The notes: generated by a model not told the origin, from the letters alone. DNA of 64,000 nt from Litorimonas cladophorae (GCF_014652455.1 NZ_BMYV01000001.1:620001-684000), one strand, 5' to 3'. Shown: positions 45,145-56,986, counted from the stretch's first letter. Numbers and translations: made by a program.

Positions 45145-45569
45145 TCCGGCAGCTCCATTCGGGCGCGGCAGTCGGACTGTGTTTGGCAAGCGTCATTACG
45201 CTTAACTAAGACAGGCGACCATCCACTCCGAACGGAGCTGAAGACGGAAACAGTAGGAGGGGTAGACGCCAAGTCAAAGCGGAACTGCTGACGCAGTCGG
45301 ATTTGGCGTGAACCGAGTTCAACGTCCTCGACGATTGGTCGGGACATCAAGGTTTGAGACGTAGATTCAGCGGTTATAGGGATATTTCGGCGACATTCGC
45401 CAACTACCCACCATGCCCGCTTTGTACGCGCCTCGACCAGGAAGGCAGTATCGCCATCCAGGATTTCAAGCATAACTGCGCCAGACGCCCCGTTTTTCGG
45501 GGTCGCTGCGTCTGCTCCGCTTAGGCCGAGACCTAAGACGAGCAGTGATATGAGTACAATAACTCTCAT
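45138..45569 (-). CDS. Small exported protein with four cysteines
   Basis: I do not recognise this 143-aa protein. It has a signal peptide (about 1-21, ending SGADA). The mature part is beta-rich, with exactly four cysteines (59, 128, 134 and the C-terminal 143), an even number that could form two disulfides in the periplasm. The last codons overlap the start of the barrel protein gene by seven bases, so the two proteins are translationally coupled and probably act together. A TTG one codon upstream is an alternative start. Confidence 0.75.
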   Translation of the reverse strand: MRVIVLISLLVLGLGLSGADAATPKNGASGAVMLEILDGDTAFLVEARTKRAWWVVGECRRNIPITAESTSQTLMSRPIVEDVELGSRQIRLRQQFRFDLASTPPTVSVFSSVRSGWSPVLVKRNDACQTQSDCRARMELPEC

Positions 45570-45594
45570 CAATCAGTCGTTTTTTACCATTCAC

Positions 45595-45624
45595 ACCATA
45601 ATCGCGGTCTTTGCCGCTTATGGT
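45595..45624 (-). other. Leader hairpin upstream of the small exported protein gene
   Basis: ACCATAA pairs with TTATGGT, and CCGC with GCGG, across a 6-base loop and a two-base bulge. It lies about 25 bases before the ATG at 45569. No T-run follows, so a terminator is unlikely. It could be a structured leader or a protein-binding dyad. Confidence 0.45.
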
Positions 45625-45699
45625 GAGAACCTACCGAATGATGGTTTAGATCGCGTATATGCGGGATTCAGCGAAAGCGTCATAAATGGCGGTATTATT

Positions 45700-45716
45700 G
45701 GGTTAAAAGTTAACCC
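45700..45716. repeat. Inverted repeat GGGTTAA-3-TTAACCC
   Basis: The 17-base dyad GGGTTAAAAGTTAACCC lies in the 159-base gap between the guaA-linked membrane protein gene and the small exported protein gene. It is a candidate operator. It does not fit the TTAA-N7-TTAA pattern of CtrA. Confidence 0.45.
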
Positions 45717-45728
45717 GCTGCGGTAGAA

Positions 45729-46136
45729 TTACTCGAAAACATCCACTTGCGGCGCTGACCGGATAATATCCAGCTGGTCACACGCCACAATAGATCGCCA
45801 AGTCAGCGCGACCAAAAACGAGGTAAACAGCCCCAAACCTATCGTTATCGACCCGCCCGAAAACAAAAACATGGCGGCGATATAGCATATGAAAACGGCG
45901 CAAGCGCTCGACATTGCCCATCTGTGCGATGCCGCTATGAAACCGATCAGCGGAAGCAAAATAATCATATAAATCTGGCGGATAATGTACTCTTCGTCAT
46001 ACATAGGCTTGCTGTAGAGCAGTAACGCGCTCCACAGAACCATTGCCAGATAAAGGACAACTAAGAGGTTTTTTGGCCAAGCCAGCAATCTTGGGTCAAT
46101 CGGTCCGGAAATCTCTTCCTCAGACCCTATTCCCAT
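45729..46136 (-). CDS. Small integral membrane protein of unknown function
   Basis: I do not recognise this 135-aa protein. It has an N-terminal acidic stretch and probably four transmembrane helices (about 23-41, 52-69, 74-92, 97-113), then a short cytoplasmic tail. The ATG at 46136 overlaps the end of guaA by ten bases, so it is translated with guaA. That suggests co-expression, not a function. Confidence 0.72.
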   Translation of the reverse strand: MGIGSEEEISGPIDPRLLAWPKNLLVVLYLAMVLWSALLLYSKPMYDEEYIIRQIYMIILLPLIGFIAASHRWAMSSACAVFICYIAAMFLFSGGSITIGLGLFTSFLVALTWRSIVACDQLDIIRSAPQVDVFE

Positions 46137-47698
46137 TCGATTGTTCCGGGAGGTTTTGACGTCACGTCATAAACAACGCGGTTTACACCCCGGACTTCGT
46201 TGATGATCCGTGTCGCCGTTTCGCCAAGGAATTCGTGGCTGTAAGGATAATAATCTGCTGTCATACCGTCCGTTGACGTCACTGCACGAAGCGCCAAAAC
46301 AAAATCATATGTCCGCTGATCGCCCATAACGCCGACAGTTTGCACAGGCAAAAGCACTGCAAAAGCTTGCCATATATCATTGTAAAGACCGTGTTTTTTG
46401 ATTTGATCTAGATAGACCGCATCAGCCTCTCGCAGAATGTCCAAGCGTGACTTCGTAATCTCACCAGGGCAGCGAATGGCGAGGCCAGGACCCGGGAATG
46501 GATGACGTTCGACAAAATCACTATGTAGACCTAGCTCTCGACCCAAGGCTCTCACCTCGTCCTTGAACAACTCACGCAGCGGTTCAACCAGTTCGAGGTC
46601 CATACGCTCTGGCAAGCCACCCACGTTGTGATGGGATTTGATTGTCACAGACGGGCCGCCGTCAAAGGAAACAGATTCAATTACGTCAGGATAGAGTGTT
46701 CCTTGAGCCAAGAATTTTGCGCCGCCAATCTTCTTGGCTTCCGCCTCAAAAATATCGATGAACGTTCCGCCAATAATTTTACGTTTCTTTTCAGGGTCTT
46801 TGACACCTTTAAGTAATGTAAGGAATTGGTCGCCGGCATCCACATGTATGAGATTAATATCGTAATGATCGCGGAAAAGCGCGGTGACTTGATCGCTCTC
46901 GCCTTTGCGCATCATGCCCGTGTCCACATAGACACAGGTCAATTGGTCACCGATCGCTTCATGGATGAGAACGGCCGCGACGGAGCTATCAACGCCACCA
47001 GAGAGACCACAGATAACTTGGCCATCACCGACTTGGTCTTTGATGGCTTGTATCATCTCGCCCTTGAACGAGGCCATTGTCCAATCACCTTGGAAGCCCG
47101 CAATCTTATGCGTGAAGTTACGGAGCATGGCTGCACCGCTCGGCGTGTGGACGACTTCAGGATGGAACTGAACGCCATAGTAAGCACGCGCCTCATCGGC
47201 GATTGCCGCGAATGGCGCATTTGGTGAAACACCAATAACTTCAAAGCCTTCTGGTAACTTGCTTACGCGATCCCCATGGCTCATCCAAACCTCTTCGCGG
47301 TCGGATAAACCCTCAAAGAGCGGGCTGTCACCCGATGTGTCAACGAAAGCTCTGCCAAATTCTTGCTCTTCAGAACTTTCAACCGCACCGCCCAATTGCG
47401 CGCACATAGTCTGTTGACCATAGCAAATGCCCAGAACGGGTACGCCGTAAGTCCAAACAGCATCATCAGCACGCGGCGTTCCTGTCCCTGTGACAGAGCT
47501 TGGCCCACCTGAGAGAATGATCGCCTTCGGCGCAAATTCCGAGATGAAGCTCGCGTCGACTTTGTTGAAAGGATGGACTTCTGAATACACACCACTTTCG
47601 CGGACACGTCGCGCAATAAGTTTTGTAACCTGTGATCCAAAATCAATGATCAGCAGTTTTTCATGTGCTTTTACAATATCTTGGTTCGAGGTATTCAC
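46127..47698 (-). CDS. guaA: GMP synthase (glutamine-hydrolysing)
   Basis: GuaA converts XMP to GMP. The 523-aa protein has an N-terminal class I glutamine amidotransferase (catalytic Cys in [10 protein letters not shown], His/Glu in QFHPEVVHT), a PP-loop ATP pyrophosphatase domain ([12 protein letters not shown]) and a dimerisation domain ending [10 protein letters not shown]. The start is GTG at 47698, overlapping the rsmB stop as GTGA, with GGAG about nine bases upstream. Longer readings run into rsmB. It follows guaB in the same operon, so both steps from IMP to GMP are together. Confidence 0.96.
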   Translation of the reverse strand: MNTSNQDIVKAHEKLLIIDFGSQVTKLIARRVRESGVYSEVHPFNKVDASFISEFAPKAIILSGGPSSVTGTGTPRADDAVWTYGVPVLGICYGQQTMCAQLGGAVESSEEQEFGRAFVDTSGDSPLFEGLSDREEVWMSHGDRVSKLPEGFEVIGVSPNAPFAAIADEARAYYGVQFHPEVVHTPSGAAMLRNFTHKIAGFQGDWTMASFKGEMIQAIKDQVGDGQVICGLSGGVDSSVAAVLIHEAIGDQLTCVYVDTGMMRKGESDQVTALFRDHYDINLIHVDAGDQFLTLLKGVKDPEKKRKIIGGTFIDIFEAEAKKIGGAKFLAQGTLYPDVIESVSFDGGPSVTIKSHHNVGGLPERMDLELVEPLRELFKDEVRALGRELGLHSDFVERHPFPGPGLAIRCPGEITKSRLDILREADAVYLDQIKKHGLYNDIWQAFAVLLPVQTVGVMGDQRTYDFVLALRAVTSTDGMTADYYPYSHEFLGETATRIINEVRGVNRVVYDVTSKPPGTIEWE

Positions 47699-48978
47699 GC
47701 AGATTTCTCCATCACGGCAAAGAAGAAGCCATCCGTATCGGTTGATGCGGGGCTGAGTGTCAGTGTGCAGCCATCGGCAGACCAAGGCTTGTTCACTTCT
47801 GTTCCGAAGCGATCTTCCCAAACCTCACCAGCAGAAAGCAGGGTGAAATCGGATGTTCGCTCGAGAAACGCATAGACTTGCGCTTCATTTTCAGCGGCCA
47901 ACATTGAGCAGGTCACGTAAAACAGAAAGCCACCAGGCTTCACGAAGTTCTTGGCTTCATCCAGAACTTTGACTTGTTCTTGCATGCGCCGACCCAAGGC
48001 ATCCTCGGTCAAACGCCATTTCGCATCAGGTTTCCGACGCCAAGTCCCCACACCTGTACATGGCGCATCGACAAGAACGCGGTCCACCTTGCCACGCAGA
48101 TGGTTCAAACTCTTGGCGGGCGGTTGGGTCACTTTGATGATTGTTGCACCTGCGCGCATCGCACGTTCATAGGTTGGCGCCAGACGACGTTTATCAATAT
48201 CGAAGGCGTGCACCGCGCCTTCATTATTCATATCAGCAGCGATGGCGAGTGACTTGCCGCCCCCACCCGCGCAATAATCTAAAATCGTTTCGCCGGGTTT
48301 CGCTGCTACCAAAAGACTGACAATCTGCGAGCCCTCGTCCTGAATATCGAACTTTCCAGTCATGAAATCGGGATCCGATTGAATATTCGGATGACGAGCT
48401 GCGCCTTCGACAGGCGCAAAACGCATACCAACGGGCGAGATAGTCGTAGGGATCGCATTGGGAAGGTCTAATTGTTCACGGGTCGCTTTGATCGCATTTG
48501 CGCGGATATCTAGCGGCGGACGATGCGTTAGGGCTTCGCCTTCAATGACAGCCTCTTCGTCAAAGTTGGTTTCAAACGCTGGCCATAACCAATCTGGTAC
48601 GTCGGCCCTTATCCATTCAGGTGCTGTCTCTAAATTGATCTGTCCGCGCAGCTTCGCAATTTGGGACTCTGTTAGAGGCGTCCCGAAATGGGCGTCGCCT
48701 TCGGTTTGCTCAAGGATGTCTTCGACCGTAATCCCGCCAGAAAAAACCGCAGCGCCTATAGCAAGAGCGCGAGGACTGAGATCGTCCATACGGAAACCAA
48801 TTGACGATTTACGGCGGAGGGCATCCAAGACGATGTTTCCAATCGCTGATCTGTCCTTGGACCCGGCGAAACGGTGGGCCTTACCCCAATCGCGCAACGC
48901 CATCGTGACAGGCGTCCGTCGCTCGATGACGTCTTCTAAAACTTCAGCCGCAGCCTGTATTCTTCCACCAAGTCTCAT
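47695..48978 (-). CDS. rsmB: RsmB-like 16S rRNA (cytosine-5) methyltransferase
   Basis: The 427-aa protein has an N-terminal NusB-like helical domain and a C-terminal SAM-dependent methyltransferase domain. The SAM loop is [12 protein letters not shown], the general catalytic cysteine pair is in [16 protein letters not shown] and FYVTCSML, which mark m5C RNA methyltransferases. RsmB modifies C967 of 16S rRNA in E. coli; the exact base here is inferred. It sits between guaB and guaA, an order seen in several alphaproteobacteria. Confidence 0.88.
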   Translation of the reverse strand: MRLGGRIQAAAEVLEDVIERRTPVTMALRDWGKAHRFAGSKDRSAIGNIVLDALRRKSSIGFRMDDLSPRALAIGAAVFSGGITVEDILEQTEGDAHFGTPLTESQIAKLRGQINLETAPEWIRADVPDWLWPAFETNFDEEAVIEGEALTHRPPLDIRANAIKATREQLDLPNAIPTTISPVGMRFAPVEGAARHPNIQSDPDFMTGKFDIQDEGSQIVSLLVAAKPGETILDYCAGGGGKSLAIAADMNNEGAVHAFDIDKRRLAPTYERAMRAGATIIKVTQPPAKSLNHLRGKVDRVLVDAPCTGVGTWRRKPDAKWRLTEDALGRRMQEQVKVLDEAKNFVKPGGFLFYVTCSMLAAENEAQVYAFLERTSDFTLLSAGEVWEDRFGTEVNKPWSADGCTLTLSPASTDTDGFFFAVMEKSA

Positions 48979-48999
48979 CGAGACATTCCAATCAAGTTA

Positions 49000-49028
49000 G
49001 TCAGAGCCGATTTGCGAATGGCTCTGAC
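49000..49028. other. Intercistronic hairpin between guaB and rsmB
   Basis: GTCAGAGCC (49000-49008) pairs perfectly with GGCTCTGAC (49020-49028) across an 11-base loop. No T-run follows on the minus strand, so it is more likely an mRNA-stability or processing element than a terminator. Confidence 0.5.
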
Positions 49029-49058
49029 GAAAAATTAGTCGAGGGTCAGCGCTTTGGC

Positions 49059-50546
<1,488 letters not shown>

Positions 50547-50616
50547 TTATCAGTAATATCTCATGGGCGCAAAGAAATTCCGCGCTCCTACCTGCCACTT
50601 AACACAGGTGGCCCGC

Positions 50617-51381
50617 CTAGTCTTCGCGACCCTGCAAATTCATGGCGACTAAGTAGATTTCCGGGCTCCCTTTCCGAGAACTCTCTGGTTTAGCATGTTG
50701 CACTTTTTGGAAATTCTTTTTCAGACGCTCCAGCAAGACTTTTTCTGCGCCGCCTTGAAATACTTTCGTGACAAAATGCCCGCCGGGACGGAGCGTTTTC
50801 AACGCAAAATCAGCCGCGGCCTCAACAAGGGCGACTGTTTTCAAATGATCCGTCTGGCGATGCCCCGTGGTATTCGCAGCAAGATCAGATACGACGATAT
50901 CCGGTGCCGCTCCCAACAACTTGTTGATCCGCGCAGGCGCCGTTTCGTCCATAAAGTCGAATTCAATCAAATCCGCGCCAGCGATTGGATCAACGGGCAG
51001 CAGATCAATGCCGACAACCCGGTCCGCACCGCGCTTCATGGCGATCTGCACCCAACCACCAGGTGCGCATCCCAAATCAACGACCAAGGAGCCATGCTTC
51101 AACAAACCGAATTTATCGTCCAGTTCTTCCAATTTAAACGCAGCGCGAGAGCGATAGCCTTTTTCTTTGGCCTTGCGGACATAGGGATCATTGATTTGGC
51201 GCTCGATCCAAAGTTTAGAAGATATTTTACGACCGCTCGCGGTTTTAACTTTACGATGAAGCATGCGCGTCGCGTCATCTTGTTCGGGTTTAGCCGTGAC
51301 ACGAGAACGCTTATCGCCTTCGGTTTTCGACCCAGACATTTTGCGTGTTGAGCGGCGATGTGTTGGGGGTTTACGCGCCAT
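50617..51381 (-). CDS. rlmE: 23S rRNA 2'-O-ribose methyltransferase RlmE
   Basis: RlmE (RrmJ/FtsJ) methylates U2552 of 23S rRNA. The 254-aa protein has a basic N-terminal extension (about 1-50), then the core with SRAAFKLEELDDKF, the SAM loop VDLGCAPGGWVQ, VSDLAANTTGHRQTDH and FVTKVFQGG, giving the K-D-K-E catalytic set with Glu in SPEIYLVA. The start at 51381 overlaps the ppx/gppA stop by 11 bases, an order (ppx-rlmE) conserved in alphaproteobacteria. Confidence 0.95.
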   Translation of the reverse strand: MARKPPTHRRSTRKMSGSKTEGDKRSRVTAKPEQDDATRMLHRKVKTASGRKISSKLWIERQINDPYVRKAKEKGYRSRAAFKLEELDDKFGLLKHGSLVVDLGCAPGGWVQIAMKRGADRVVGIDLLPVDPIAGADLIEFDFMDETAPARINKLLGAAPDIVVSDLAANTTGHRQTDHLKTVALVEAAADFALKTLRPGGHFVTKVFQGGAEKVLLERLKKNFQKVQHAKPESSRKGSPEIYLVAMNLQGRED

Positions 51382-52549
51382 TTGGTGGCTCCGATTCTTC
51401 AGGCAATTTAGGGGCGACTGACTTAATTTGCGCTGTTTCGAGTTTTTGGGGTGTTTGGCCTTTTTGCATAAGCCCAATCAGCATCCCTTCGCGCAAACCG
51501 CGATCCGCAACACGGATCATTTTCGATGGCCACATCTCGCACAGAACATCGGTGATCGCGCATCCGGCCACAAGAAGATTTGCACGGTCTTTTCCGATAC
51601 AAGGCTCCTTCGCGCGTTCAGCGAAAGTTCGAGATCCCATGTCACGCGCGACCGCGACAGCGTCTGCTGAACGCAACCACAGACCATCAACCTTTGCGCG
51701 CTGATAATACGGTAACTTCAGATGGATGCCCGCCAATGAAGTGATGGTCCCAGATGTCCCAATCAGATGCCCTCGGCCTTGCTGAAATACATTGGTGAAC
51801 CGCGTTTCACAGCCCTGCTCGACGATTGTGTCGCGAACCACCGTTTTCAACGACTCATACCAAGTGGCTTTGTCATCAATTTCAGGAACACGTTCGGACA
51901 AAGTCACGACACCAATGGGAAGCGAGGCCCAGGCGCTAATAGGCGGACGATGTAGCCTATGTTCTGATTGCGCATCGCGAAGCTTTCTTACATCGACCCA
52001 AGATAACTCTGTCGACCCACCGCCAATATCGATAACCAGCGCGACATCTTTGGTCGGGTCCACAAGATTGACGCAGCCCATGACCGCTAGGCGGCTCTCG
52101 ACACGCGGACTAATCACCTCAAGCGTAATACCTGTTTCAGTTTTAACCCGGTTTAGAAATTCTTCCCCATTACTGGCACGGCGGCAAGCTTCTGTCGCGA
52201 CGCACCGCCAACGTTTGACACGTTTCGCTTTCATCTTGGCCGCGCAGACGGCCATGGCTTCAACGGCCGCATCCATACTTTCGTCGCTAAGACGACCTGT
52301 CGCCGCCAAGCCCTGCCCCAAGCGGACCACACGGCTATAGCTATCGACAATACGGAAACTTTCGCCCGCGTCGCGCGCGATCAAGAGGCGACAATTATTG
52401 GTTCCGAGGTCAATCGCAGCAAAATTAGGAGACTGCCGCCCGTTTGCACGATTACCGCCTCCGCTTCCGCGTTTATGTCTTGGCCGTCTCCGAGAACTCC
52501 GCCCCGTGGGCGCAGGTTGATCGGAGCCGGAATGATGCGCATCCGGCAT
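51371..52549 (-). CDS. Exopolyphosphatase/guanosine pentaphosphatase family protein
   Basis: The 392-aa Ppx/GppA protein has the ASKHA nucleotide-binding signatures FAAIDLGTNNCRLL and VIDIGGGSTELSW. A basic, low-complexity N-terminus (about 1-40) precedes the fold. It should hydrolyse polyphosphate or pppGpp; the two activities cannot be told apart from sequence. The shorter length fits the Ppx1-like alphaproteobacterial form without an HD domain. The presence of Rsh in the same window makes an alarmone role possible. Confidence 0.9.
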   Translation of the reverse strand: MPDAHHSGSDQPAPTGRSSRRRPRHKRGSGGGNRANGRQSPNFAAIDLGTNNCRLLIARDAGESFRIVDSYSRVVRLGQGLAATGRLSDESMDAAVEAMAVCAAKMKAKRVKRWRCVATEACRRASNGEEFLNRVKTETGITLEVISPRVESRLAVMGCVNLVDPTKDVALVIDIGGGSTELSWVDVRKLRDAQSEHRLHRPPISAWASLPIGVVTLSERVPEIDDKATWYESLKTVVRDTIVEQGCETRFTNVFQQGRGHLIGTSGTITSLAGIHLKLPYYQRAKVDGLWLRSADAVAVARDMGSRTFAERAKEPCIGKDRANLLVAGCAITDVLCEMWPSKMIRVADRGLREGMLIGLMQKGQTPQKLETAQIKSVAPKLPEESEPPNGA

Positions 52550-52661
52550 TATAGGTCTCTCTTTTGGCCAAGGGTCGCGAAAATCGCGCGCGCACAGGGC
52601 TTCGTCTCGACACTGCTAGGGCAAAAAGACCATAGCCGTAAAGCTCTTATTCAGGTCGGCT

Positions 52662-54407
52662 CTAATGGATATCAATGTGGTCAGAAAATTGCGCCCAGTC
52701 TGGCTCTGGCTGCAAGGCTGTCATCGCATCATGCTGTGACAGAAAAACCCGACCATTTAGCTTGTCCAAAAAGTCGGAGCGATACATGCGTTCACGTACG
52801 GCCGATTGCATATCTGAGAGGTGAAGCTTGATTTCCAAGCCCTTTAGACGCCGATTGATTTCTTCCAGACTGGATAGCGCACTCGCATCAATATGGTTTA
52901 CGCCGGAACACATCAAAACCAGATCGGTCATATCTGAGTTTTCAGACACAACCTCGGCAACGCGGTCCTCTAGGAAACGTGCGTTCGCATAATAAAGACC
53001 CTCGTCTATCCTCAAGGTTTTAACTGTTTCATCCGTTTCCACATTGAACCGATCCGCATCTCGGTAATGTTCGGTTCCAGGAAAGCGTCCGACGAGTGGC
53101 ATATGTGGCGTCAGACTAACCCGAATATGAAGAACCATCGCCAGCACAACGCCCGCCAAAACACCCCACTGCACACCAAGAATGATCACGGAAAAGAATG
53201 TCGCAAGCGCTGTAATCCCGTCGGCACGGGAATAGGTCCAAGTGCGCCAGATGCTTCGGAAATCGAGCAAGTTCAAACAGGCCACAATGATAAGCGCCGA
53301 TAGGACGGATAATGGCAGATTTTTCAACGCGGGCGTCAAAAATAAAGCCGTTAGCGCCATAAATCCAGCCACCATCAAACCCACCAATGGGGTCTTGCCA
53401 CCAGCGGTAAAATTGACAGCAGAGCGCGACATGGACCCGTTTATCGGATACCCCCCCGTCATCCCCGCGACAGCATTCGCAGCGCCTAATCCAAGAAGCT
53501 CGCGGTTCGGATCAACCCGACCCCGTTTCCGCGCGGCGAGCTCTTGCGCGGTCGAGGTGCTATCTACAAAAGCGACAATGGCAATCACCACGGCAGGGAT
53601 AAGAAGCTCTTCATACCCAACCAAAGTCAGACCTGGAAAAGAAACCGGCGGCAAACCTGCGGGCACAGAACCGACAATGGACAGGCCATACGTCTCACCA
53701 AATTTCAACAAGGTGCTTAATCCGACGAAAGCGGCGATAATCAATATGGGCGCCATGCGTGCCAAAAGCTTTGCCGTTTTGGCGCGAAAGCCAGATTTGA
53801 CCAGTAAAAACGGAAGCATGCGACGAACTAACACAAACAGCATTATTGCGATGAAACCCGTCAAAACCGCCAGTGGTTTAGATTGAGGCACCTGTCGGAT
53901 GAGTTCAGCGACCATGCCGAACGCTGTCCGCGAGTCCACTTGCAGACCGAGTATGTGTTTGGCTTGACTAAATATGATGAGCAGCGCAGCGCCAGTTATA
54001 TAGGCCGATACCACGGGTCGCGAGACGAAGTTCATAACGAACCCTGCCTTCAAAACGCCCGCGATCATAAGCAGACCGCCCGTCAGTAACGCCAAGGCAC
54101 CGGCACTCACGACCCGTGTTTCTGCAGGCAGTGTCGCAATACACGCTGCGGTCATCAGAGAAATGACGGCAGTCGGCCCGACGTTTAAATAGTTAGAAGA
54201 CCCAAAGAGCACATATGCGACGAGCGGGAAAATAGACGCGTAGATTCCCAACTGTGGAGGAAGTCCCGCCAAAAAGGCGTAAGCGAGACACTGCGGGACC
54301 AGTAAGATACTTACCACAGTTGCAGCCAGAAGATCATCCGCAAAAATCGACGTTTTATAGCCTTCGAGCCAGCTATATTGTGATCTTATGGCGCGCTTCA
54401 GGCCCAT
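52662..54407 (-). CDS. SulP-family anion transporter with STAS domain
   Basis: The 581-aa protein has 12-14 membrane helices (about 25-430) including VSILLVPQCLAYAFLAGLPPQ and the SulP signature SSNYLNVGPTAVISL, then a C-terminal STAS domain (about 445-560, with HIDASALSSLEEI). SulP transporters carry sulfate, bicarbonate or dicarboxylates; the sequence does not decide which. It lies downstream of tkt and the phosphatase gene, close to cysK/metC, so sulfate is one possibility. Confidence 0.93.
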   Translation of the reverse strand: MGLKRAIRSQYSWLEGYKTSIFADDLLAATVVSILLVPQCLAYAFLAGLPPQLGIYASIFPLVAYVLFGSSNYLNVGPTAVISLMTAACIATLPAETRVVSAGALALLTGGLLMIAGVLKAGFVMNFVSRPVVSAYITGAALLIIFSQAKHILGLQVDSRTAFGMVAELIRQVPQSKPLAVLTGFIAIMLFVLVRRMLPFLLVKSGFRAKTAKLLARMAPILIIAAFVGLSTLLKFGETYGLSIVGSVPAGLPPVSFPGLTLVGYEELLIPAVVIAIVAFVDSTSTAQELAARKRGRVDPNRELLGLGAANAVAGMTGGYPINGSMSRSAVNFTAGGKTPLVGLMVAGFMALTALFLTPALKNLPLSVLSALIIVACLNLLDFRSIWRTWTYSRADGITALATFFSVIILGVQWGVLAGVVLAMVLHIRVSLTPHMPLVGRFPGTEHYRDADRFNVETDETVKTLRIDEGLYYANARFLEDRVAEVVSENSDMTDLVLMCSGVNHIDASALSSLEEINRRLKGLEIKLHLSDMQSAVRERMYRSDFLDKLNGRVFLSQHDAMTALQPEPDWAQFSDHIDIH

Positions 54408-54453
54408 AGATATGCCTTGCGACCGACTGCCCTACGATATGGGGGGCAGTGGC

Positions 54454-54882
54454 TCATCCAGTATTTTTTTGTTCGGCAAATTCAGTCAAAGGCGTCCGAA
54501 GCTGTTCGAGATTTATGCCGATAGCTGATATGGCATCTAGGACGCCATCGACGCCCATCTTCTCAACATGTGCAAAAGCCCAAAGGGCCGCAGACCGCAT
54601 TCCTGACGCGCAAAATGCAACGATTGGCCGAGGCATCGTCTCGTAAGCCGTCACCGACGCGTCGATGAGCCCAGGTGTCAGTCCGCCCGACATTGGAATG
54701 TGATGATAGTCCACGCCGATAGTGTGAGCCGCCGCTTCCATTTCCTGCGATAGAGGTTGCAGCGGAGCTTCCATGTCAGGACGGTTATTGATGAACCCCA
54801 TCACACCCTGCTCTGCCAAGGCCTGCATTTGAGCTGACAATAATTGCCCTGTTATAAAAACATCACCGGGTAGTTCTTTCAT
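54454..54882 (-). CDS. TIGR01244/BLH-type phosphatase-like protein
   Basis: The 142-aa protein has a dual-specificity phosphatase-like fold with catalytic loop FCASGMRSA (C-x5-R). The N-terminus KELPGDVFITGQLLSAQMQALAEQGV and the DYHHIPM segment match the TIGR01244 family, whose members are called sulfur transferases or phosphatases and often sit beside sulfide or transporter genes. The ATG at 54882 follows the tkt stop by four bases. The biochemical role is not settled. Confidence 0.82.
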   Translation of the reverse strand: MKELPGDVFITGQLLSAQMQALAEQGVMGFINNRPDMEAPLQPLSQEMEAAAHTIGVDYHHIPMSGGLTPGLIDASVTAYETMPRPIVAFCASGMRSAALWAFAHVEKMGVDGVLDAISAIGINLEQLRTPLTEFAEQKNTG

Positions 54883-54886
54883 ATCG

Positions 54887-56878
54887 CTACCCAAGTTTCG
54901 TTTTCGCAAGTTCGACAATGGCATCAGCTGTAATACCGAAGTGTTTGAACAACTCAGCGCCAGGCGCGGAAGCCCCAAACCCATTCATGCCGACGAACCC
55001 GCCTTCACGACCGATCAAACCATCCCAACCTTGGCGAATACCGGCCTCGACCGCAATCTTTGGAAGGTCCTTTCCGATGACGGAGCGGATATAGCTTTCG
55101 TCTTGCTCGAGGAATAAATCCATACAAGGGATTGAAACAACGCGCGCAGAAATGTCTTCTTTTTCGAGGCGATCGGCCGCTTCTACGGCGATATGGACCT
55201 CAGACCCAGTCGCTAAGAACACGATATCATCGGCGCCTTTACCGGGACGCAAAACATAACCGCCGCGTTCTGACATATTCCGAGAGGCGTCATCACGCAA
55301 AGCCGGCAAACCCTGACGGGTGAGCGCCATAACCGCTGGCGCAGTCTTATTTTGCAACGCGATTTCATAACATTCAGCAACTTCAAGCGCGTCAGCGGGG
55401 CGATAGGTATAGCAATTGGGAATGGCGCGCAGGCTGGCAAGATGTTCGACAGGTTGATGGGTTGGGCCATCTTCACCGACGCCAATGGAATCATGCGTGG
55501 CAACGTAAATTGTGCGGATGCCCATGAGCGCAGCCAATCGAACCGATGGACGACAATAATCCATGAATACCATGAATAAGCCGGAGTATGGGATAACGCC
55601 GCCATGCAGTGCCATACCATTCATGGCAGCGGCCATGCCGTGTTCTCGGATGCCCCAGTTGACGTACCGACCCCCGTAATTTCCAGCTTGGATCTCAACC
55701 GAAGTCACAGGCGTCTTTGTTTTATTGGATCCTTCCAAATCGGCAGAACCTGAAATCATATCGGTGAGCAACTCGGTCAGCGGTGCAAGCGCTTTACCCG
55801 AAGACGCGCGCGTAGCCATTGCTGGCATATCAGTAGCAACGCTGTCTTTATAACTCTGGAAAGCCTCGAGCCAGCCCGCATTCAGCTCGCCCGACATGGC
55901 GCGTGTGAAATCAGCAGAATTTGCGTCAGTGGCAAGGCGTTTTGCCCATTTGGAATGTTCTTCGGCGCCAGCTTTTCCAGGTTTAGCCCATTCCGCATAG
56001 ACATGGTCTGGAATTTCGAACGGCGCATGCGACCATCCGCGTGCAGCACGGGTGCCAGCAATTTCTTCATCACCGAGTGGCGAACCATGTGCCTTATTCA
56101 GTCCTGCCTTCGTGGGCGCACCCTTCCCGATTGTCGTTTTGCAAGCAATCAAGGTTGGCTTGTCTGACGATTTTGCTTGGCGGAGGGCGTCAGCCACGGC
56201 GTCGCGGTCATGTCCGTCGACCGCAATCGTCTTCCAATTCGCAGCCTTAAATCGCGCAATTTGGTCTGTTGAACTTGACAGAGAAACGGGCCCATCAATG
56301 GTAATATTATTGTCGTCCCAAAGAACGGTCAGGCGGTTCAATCCTAAATGCCCAGCCAAGCCGATGGCTTCCTGACTGACCCCTTCCATCAAACATCCGT
56401 CGCCCGCGATCACATATGTATGGTGATTTACCAAATCATCGCCATAACGCGCGTTCAAATGGCGCTCGGCCAAGGCGAAACCAACAGCGTTAGAAATCCC
56501 TTGTCCCAACGGACCCGTTGTCGTCTCAACACCCGGCACATGACCGTACTCGGGATGTCCTGCTGTGATTGAACCGAGCTGACGAAAGTTCTTTATCTGA
56601 TCCATTGTGACGGCTTCGTACCCTGTCAGGTGCAAAAGGCTGTAAATCAGCATCGATCCGTGACCCGCCGACAAAATAAAGCGATCGCGGTCTGCCCAAT
56701 TTGGCGCTTTTGGATCGAACTTCAAAAACTGCGAAAACAAAACGGTTGCCGCATCGGCCATACCCATAGGCATACCCGGATGACCCGAGTTGGCGCGCTG
56801 AACCGCATCCATTGACAATGCGGCAATAGCATTGGCCATGTCACGGTGTTGTTCCGCAGTGAAAGTCAGGTTGGTCAT
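54887..56878 (-). CDS. tkt: Transketolase
   Basis: Transketolase moves two-carbon units in the pentose phosphate and related pathways. The 663-aa protein has RANSGHPGMPMGMADA, the thiamine-diphosphate motif GDGCLMEGVSQEA, GPTHQPVEHLASLRAIPN in the pyrimidine domain, and a C-terminal domain with VSIPCMDLF. The start at 56878 gives MTNLTFTAEQHRDMANAIA; longer readings into the promoter region are not conserved. It is divergent from cysK, with the 261-base gap holding both promoters. Confidence 0.96.
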   Translation of the reverse strand: MTNLTFTAEQHRDMANAIAALSMDAVQRANSGHPGMPMGMADAATVLFSQFLKFDPKAPNWADRDRFILSAGHGSMLIYSLLHLTGYEAVTMDQIKNFRQLGSITAGHPEYGHVPGVETTTGPLGQGISNAVGFALAERHLNARYGDDLVNHHTYVIAGDGCLMEGVSQEAIGLAGHLGLNRLTVLWDDNNITIDGPVSLSSSTDQIARFKAANWKTIAVDGHDRDAVADALRQAKSSDKPTLIACKTTIGKGAPTKAGLNKAHGSPLGDEEIAGTRAARGWSHAPFEIPDHVYAEWAKPGKAGAEEHSKWAKRLATDANSADFTRAMSGELNAGWLEAFQSYKDSVATDMPAMATRASSGKALAPLTELLTDMISGSADLEGSNKTKTPVTSVEIQAGNYGGRYVNWGIREHGMAAAMNGMALHGGVIPYSGLFMVFMDYCRPSVRLAALMGIRTIYVATHDSIGVGEDGPTHQPVEHLASLRAIPNCYTYRPADALEVAECYEIALQNKTAPAVMALTRQGLPALRDDASRNMSERGGYVLRPGKGADDIVFLATGSEVHIAVEAADRLEKEDISARVVSIPCMDLFLEQDESYIRSVIGKDLPKIAVEAGIRQGWDGLIGREGGFVGMNGFGASAPGAELFKHFGITADAIVELAKTKLG

Positions 56879-56986
56879 ACTGTGTCCAGCGTGTTGGGGC
56901 GACGACTCGCGAGGTGGTTTAAGACCTGTCACTGCCACAAAGCGGGAGGCGGCTCTACCCAGCCGAATCAGCTTTCTAATAAAACT

